In this document: positions 59,418 to 64,000 of the stretch, piece after piece
Numbering within the stretch: the stretch's first letter is position 1
Layout: the number at the start of each line of letters is the position of its first letter
Source of the DNA: Aphelenchoides besseyi
Lineage: Eukaryota; Nematoda; Chromadorea; Rhabditida; Aphelenchoididae
NCBI GenBank assembly: GCA_024699855.1
Contig: JAMPIQ010000001.1
Coordinates: forward strand, 10,726,001-10,790,000
Direction: 5' to 3'
Length of the DNA stretch: 64,000 nucleotides
Notes under the pieces: model-generated
The model's input: the letters and a program-made list of their open reading frames with translations, nothing else
Databases searched by the model: none
What the model was told of the DNA's origin: nothing
Made by a program: the position numbers and the translations under genes

Positions 59418-60330
59418 CCAGTCTTCCGAGTTACCACTCGGTGTTTCCATCGACGGCATCTGAATAAAATGAAGTCAGTAATTATTGATAAAAACTCACA
59501 AATCTTAATGAAGCGGAAACTGCAGCGTCCACTAGTCTTTCAGCTTCAGATCCGACAACTTCAGAGTAGTGACTACATCCTTACGCCGGTCAGAATCTGT
59601 ACATTGAATTTGATGAGACTTTCCAACTTCAATGAGACTTTTAGATCAGTCATCAATAGGTGTTCTCTCAATACGTATCATCACCACAATCTAAACGGAC
59701 ATAACAAAAGAAGAGTTTGTAGATCTTACTCACTCATTCCCTTGTTTTTTGTGTTGAGGTACCATTTCCAGTGCTACGAGGATTTCGTGCAACTGATGAG
59801 ATAGTCCAACTTCTCAAGGACAATCAAAGTCCTTTAAACCCTGATAATTCTTCCATTGTTCAGCTTCTGAACGATGAAACTCGGTGTGAATTCAGCTTGA
59901 CTCAATAATCTAAATCTAAGCATAACTGGCAAAACAACCAAAACTCACCAATTAACGACTCAAGGATACCGGTGCACTGGACTCGGTCGCGTCTATGATT
60001 GTCCTCGGCTTTTCCTGAAAATAGAATTTCTCAACAAATTCATAACAAGCGACTTACTCGATACAGCTGATGAGATGATCACATTCCTGATCAACGATGT
60101 GAACGTGTGGAGTAATCGTAGCGTTGGTCTGAAAGTGCAACAAAACAATTGGACGAATGCAGACAAACTCACCGTAAACGTCGTCGAAACAAACCACCGG
60201 TGCAGAAGGTCGGACAGCAGAAAGGAGAGAAACTGAGAATGACGACCGAATGAGCTTCCATTCAGTTTCTTCGCTCTTTTATACGTACGATTGCGCAACA
60301 CAACTGTACAACATGGTTGCACAACTATGC

Positions 60331-60900
60331 AAATTTCGAGCTAGGAACAAGCCATCGTCAGGGATCGGAAGATCTACACGTGATTGTCAGCTGCCGTTAT
60401 TTTGGTCATTAGAGAATTCGAGCTTTGATTAGTGAAGGCCAACAGGTTGGAGAGTTGACATTTCAACAAAGTTTGTTGATGGCTAGTACATGCAAAAGGT
60501 CCAAATTCGTTCTCTTTTGCCCGTCAACTAGCGCTTGATTCAATGGATATTAATTTGAATGATTAAGCTTACAACTTCCTCTTGTTACAATTACTGCTTG
60601 TCAAGATCTCTACGTCTTTCATAACAAAAAATAACATTAGTTCAATTCAAAAACTAATGCATCGTTTAGAATACTTACATAAGGAATGGTTGCAACGGAT
60701 GTCAAAAGTATAGAACTTCTTGTTCGGCGTTATTGTCTTATAAAAACTGTTGTTATCAATCCATTAGTTTCATAGTAAGAAAGATCTTTCATTTGTACAA
60801 TGAGTTGCTTTGACGTAAATAAAACTACTGATTGTAATATTTTTGCTCATAAGACCGAAAACAAAACGAGTTAATGCAATAGTTATTTAATTAATTATCG
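60331..60900. other. intergenic, 570 bases
   Basis: AT-rich. No gene or repeat seen. Confidence 0.4.
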
Positions 60901-62605
60901 TCAATTGTATCTGTTGGTTTTGGCCGGCGCAAATAGAACAGTACGAGTTATGATGTTGTGGATTTGACAATAAGTTTCGATAAACGGGGTCCCTAACAGA
61001 ACCAAGTTTTCAGGACTATCATAACGATACAAGCGCAATATACAGAAGCCATTATGAAGATTCACAAGTATATGTTGTGCAGGAATGACGTAGATATGGC
61101 CGTTAATAAGCAGACTGATAGTAACATCAGTATCGCACTTGACTCGGTAATAGTCACTAAACAACCCCTTTTTTGCTTCTATTTGCTTCATTATTTGTTT
61201 GTACATAGCTGAGGGTACGTAAATACCTGGAGCACCCGAATCTGTACTAGCTTTAAAAGGTGTAGATATACGTGCACGACCCAGATAGAAGCTATTAACT
61301 TCGAATGTCCAATGAAAAGCTATTTTGAAATGCTAACTCATGTTCAGGATCTTCAGACTTACGATCAGAATCGACATCCACATGCCCTTCAATTTTACCA
61401 CAGTTCACTTTGTCTACTGCCCCAAGAGTCAGTAAGCCATGCTCTTTGCAGTCTTCAGAATCCGGACATTTCCGTAAATATAAAGTGAAAACTGGAGCAT
61501 CAAGAAGTTTTTGGCGCCAAGCTTCGTGTATGATTGAGGTGCTGTACTCATCCGCATGAACTGCACTTCCAAGGCCAAGAATTCCCTACAGTATTATGAA
61601 GTTAGATGATGCGACCTGCAAACCTCGTTTATGTTCTTCATTTCTTCAGCAATACCAAAGGTAATCGGTTCCTTAAAACGCATCGTCTCTCCCAACTAAA
61701 CTGAAATTACAACTCAACAAGAACCAATAAACTAACCGAAAAAAAGTCGTTGTAATAAGACCCTTTGGCCGCCCCAGCACCTCCACCTGAATAGTCGCCA
61801 AAAAGTTTCCATTGGTTTTGGCGTTTACATACCGTATTTCATGTTAAAGGGTGCGTGAAAATTTACTGCTGTGCTAGACTCATTGGGATCGTAGACACCA
61901 ATACCCGATTTACACGTTCTACAGTTAGTCAAAGTGAATGATCATCGAAGTGTTGTGCAAAACTTTTTCGAGGGATTTTACTCTAATTAGTGCACTTTTG
62001 TAGATTTTCGGAATGTTGTTTTTGTGCTTAAATGAACTAGAGGACCATAAGAAGACAGAAAATGTCTGAACTGATCAAAAAGTATCATTATCAAAAAATT
62101 ACTAAACAACAGTTCGATGACCATTCATTTTGTCTCACTCTTTAGCTTTCGGACCTACAAATAAAAAACGATTGTTTATTGGGCATTTCAAACAAACTCG
62201 TAGCTTTGCACCCTTTTTTGGGAATCCATAAAACATGAGATCCTAATAGAAAGCTGTACTGAATAATCAAGTGATGCCAACCTGTGTCGATGTTCAAAAA
62301 TGCTCAAATTAACAACTAACAAAACACAAAACCACTTACTACTTCAAATGACTTTGGCGGTGTTCCTAGATAAACAGTCGCTTAACAAGTTGAATGTTGT
62401 CTAGTAATTGCAAACTTAATAGCCAACCTCGATAGTAAGCGTAATCAAATACCAACGCTTGACTGTAGATATCGTTCAAGGGGCCCAAAGTGTTGTTGCG
62501 ATTGGCACGTTTAACCGCTCGGATTGCAAGTGACCATGAGCCTGCATCGACAGATTTCACAAGAGCTGAAATGATCAAGAGACCGGCAATCAACATCGAG
62601 AGCAT
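60901..62605 (-). CDS. pepsin-like aspartic protease
   Basis: Family A1 aspartic endopeptidase. A signal peptide (MLSMLIAGLLIISALVKSVD) is followed by a short propeptide (AIRAVKRANRN), GTPPKSFEV, the first catalytic motif IDTGS (SHVLWIPKKGCKATS), GVYDPNESSTAVNF, GILGLGSAVHADEYSTS and CPDSEDCKEHGLLTLGAVD. FHWTFEVNSFYLGRARIST precedes the second catalytic motif TDSGAPGIYVPSAMY, and the end region has VLLGTPFIETYCQIHN. Both active-site aspartates are present, but the second motif is DSG-APG where most family members have DTG-TSL. About eight short introns. Worm members act in gut lysosomes or digestion. Some residues around the first two exons (before GTPP) may be misjoined. Confidence 0.82.
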
Positions 62606-63250
62606 TGAAGCAAAATGAATGTGTGGAATTCGTGAGTGGCTTTCGTACTGACAAACTTCCTGTTTTCAATTGATCTTTAAAAGCTCGTGGCAGGGATTTC
62701 AATTTTGAAACGTTTTGAACTTTCGGTCAAAGTTCCAGTTTAAACTGCTGCTCTGAAATCGACGGGAGTTCTCGTTTGTGGTTGTCAGTTAAAAATTTGA
62801 AGGTTTCAAGTAACTGGAATGAATTCCGTTTGCTTTCATCGTTCGATTAAACGAACGGATATTTGCTCTTGAGCTTGTTTGTTAAAAGCCCATCTGCTAA
62901 TAAACAAATAAACCATTTTTTATGACTACCAAATCGATAGATTCTGTTCATTCTTTGCAACAAAATTTTTCTCTTCATTGAAGGTAAAAAATGACTATCG
63001 AGATTGTTTTCGGATAACCAAATTCTACTTTTCATATCAACTCATTGACCGATATTATACTGCTATTGAACCAAAATGATGTTTGTCCATCACTTTTCGA
63101 GTTTAAGTAGAAATTGTGCTGATCACTGATTATGAATGAAATCCTAGAGAACTCTGGGTACACGAGTGTTATGAGATCAATAAGATAGAAAAGCGTTTAG
63201 AAATGATTCGAACCATTTGAGCACTCAGCACAACAAATGATAGTTATCTT
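62606..63250. other. intergenic, 645 bases
   Basis: Upstream of the protease. A short piece at 63215-63240 matches 6553-6578 next to the left copy of the long repeat. Nothing else seen. Confidence 0.4.
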
Positions 63251-64000
63251 CTAAAGCTCCAATTTGTTCGTGAATACAACAAAGGATCTTGAGAGTTGAG
63301 AATTGTATGTAGACTAATGAACTAAGTCATAGTTCAGCTTGAAGACGTTTATTGCGACTTAGATACACTTGTTTTTAATGCAAGAGAAATTCCAATGGCA
63401 ACAGCTCGCTTTGCGTAATCCAAAGCATAACAAAAAGGTTGAAAATAACGAGTTAAAGCAAATGGAATAACCCACGAGTTCGGGCCATTGGAGCGAGAAT
63501 ATTGCAGGTTCTTCGTTTCAGCATGACAGAACGTTTGATTGTTGTGCTTAACACAATGACTATCCGGTGGAATTTCAATTCGGTAACTGTAATCATGACC
63601 ATGTACAACGAACGTCTTCTCGGTGTCATTGCGAACACACCACAAAAGTCCAGGAATAGAACAGTGATCCAATACGATACCAAGTCCAACCAGTTTGTCG
63701 TACATCTCTCGGAACCCTAAGTACAGTATTTTTGATACTTAGAGTGATCTAAATTTCGATTAGTGATTCTTGACTGCCTTCTTACCTGCGAATTCATGAT
63801 CTCGACTCCAAACAACTCCACTCGTTCCACTTGAATGTCCATCCAAGAGCATCAGAGACGACGGGAAAATGGGACCAGGAACTGCAATTCTGAGAATCTA
63901 CTGCGCCCAAAATAACCAATGGGTCGGAAAATGAAATGATCGATTCTCTTGTGTTGATACAATTGTTCGACCACTCCAACATGACCACTTGAATCTTGGA
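63251..64000. repeat. 750-bp near-identical direct repeat, right copy (cut by window end)
   Basis: Same orientation as 6732-7481, with three substitutions and no gaps. It continues to the last base of the window, so its true length is unknown. Confidence 0.95.
63349..64000 (-). pseudogene. frame-broken gene of unknown family (right copy, partial)
   Basis: Repeats the 3' half of the gene at 6.83-7.9 kb, with the same reading-frame breaks. The final exon differs by two residues (Asp to Asn in SHCVKHxNQTFC; Ser to Thr in ALKxSVSKSQ). Because the breaks are identical, they predate the duplication, or both copies share an unusual gene structure. The 5' half lies outside the window. Confidence 0.55.

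Larger units (their letters stand above)
57293..60330. other. 3-kb stretch of decayed coding-like fragments
   Basis: Short minus-strand fragments look coding-like but do not assemble: IYQESCEKCWLAEIGLSRIC (about 57.7 kb), ESTPSIIEFNGPWKNKQTKH (58.9 kb), GRDRYAHNKIVVATI (59.1 kb), MPSMETPSGNSEDWKADQS (59.46 kb) and TITPHVHIVDQECDHLISCI (60.1 kb). A 25-base identical string occurs at 58236-58260 and 59393-59417, and the string CGTGGATxTTCACTT recurs three times. A TATAAAA box on the minus strand (complement of 60277-60283) suggests a former or real promoter. This looks like tandemly duplicated, decaying sequence. Confidence 0.35.

Overview
The window reads as nuclear DNA of a free-living nematode. 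Genes are compact and split by very many introns of about 40-60 bases (GT...TTTCAG or TTTTAG), several ATGs sit a few bases after a TTTCAG-like site that could be a spliced-leader acceptor, and the gene families are typical of worms: MATH/BTB ubiquitin adaptors, a cuticle collagen, a transthyretin-like protein, Sra/Sre-like chemoreceptors, insulin-like peptides and an Ly6-type GPI protein. The species cannot be fixed from the sequence. I rebuilt exon structures by eye, so the coordinates given are gene-level spans of the coding sequence including introns.

Layout. 0.3-6.4 kb: a rapidly evolving ubiquitin-ligase adaptor cluster (a MATH-BTB gene with an in-frame stop, a secreted unknown, a MATH-like/BTB gene and a MATH-like/RING gene). 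6.7-8.6 kb: a frame-broken gene carrying a 687-bp inverted-repeat transposon; 750 bp of it recur almost unchanged at the right end of the window (63.25-64.0 kb). 10.2-12.0 kb: a four-helix membrane protein convergent with an Ly6-like gene. 12.6-20.7 kb: housekeeping genes (cytoplasmic isoleucyl-tRNA synthetase, a Gemin3/DDX20-type helicase, an ARMC10-like protein). 21.5-22.2 kb: a second inverted-repeat element. 22.6-28.4 kb: an insulin-like peptide, a carboxylesterase-like protein that has lost its catalytic residues, and a cuticle collagen. 29.5-36.3 kb: a ZDHHC9/14/18-type palmitoyltransferase divergent from an ACK-type tyrosine kinase. 36.6-42.2 kb: a transthyretin-like protein, small unknowns and a CYP4-like P450 with one in-frame stop. 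43.7 kb: the SRP (7SL) RNA gene. 44.4 kb: a second insulin-like peptide. 46.3 and 56.3 kb: two close chemoreceptor paralogues in opposite orientation. Between them lie a membrane protein with two ubiquitin-like domains, a SoxC factor, an 81-residue protein, a UBE2W-type E2, an EF-hand/rhomboid gene that has lost its protease core, and a third inverted-repeat element. 56.5-60.3 kb is mostly decayed sequence including a BTB remnant. 60.9-62.6 kb: a pepsin-like protease.

The most unusual feature is a set of three inverted-repeat elements that carry tRNA-like modules with recognisable box-A/box-B sequence; in two of them such modules sit in both arms, facing each other. Other points of interest are the exchange of a MATH-like module between BTB and RING partners, and several genes caught in decay (in-frame stops, internal deletion, loss of catalytic residues) beside intact essential genes.
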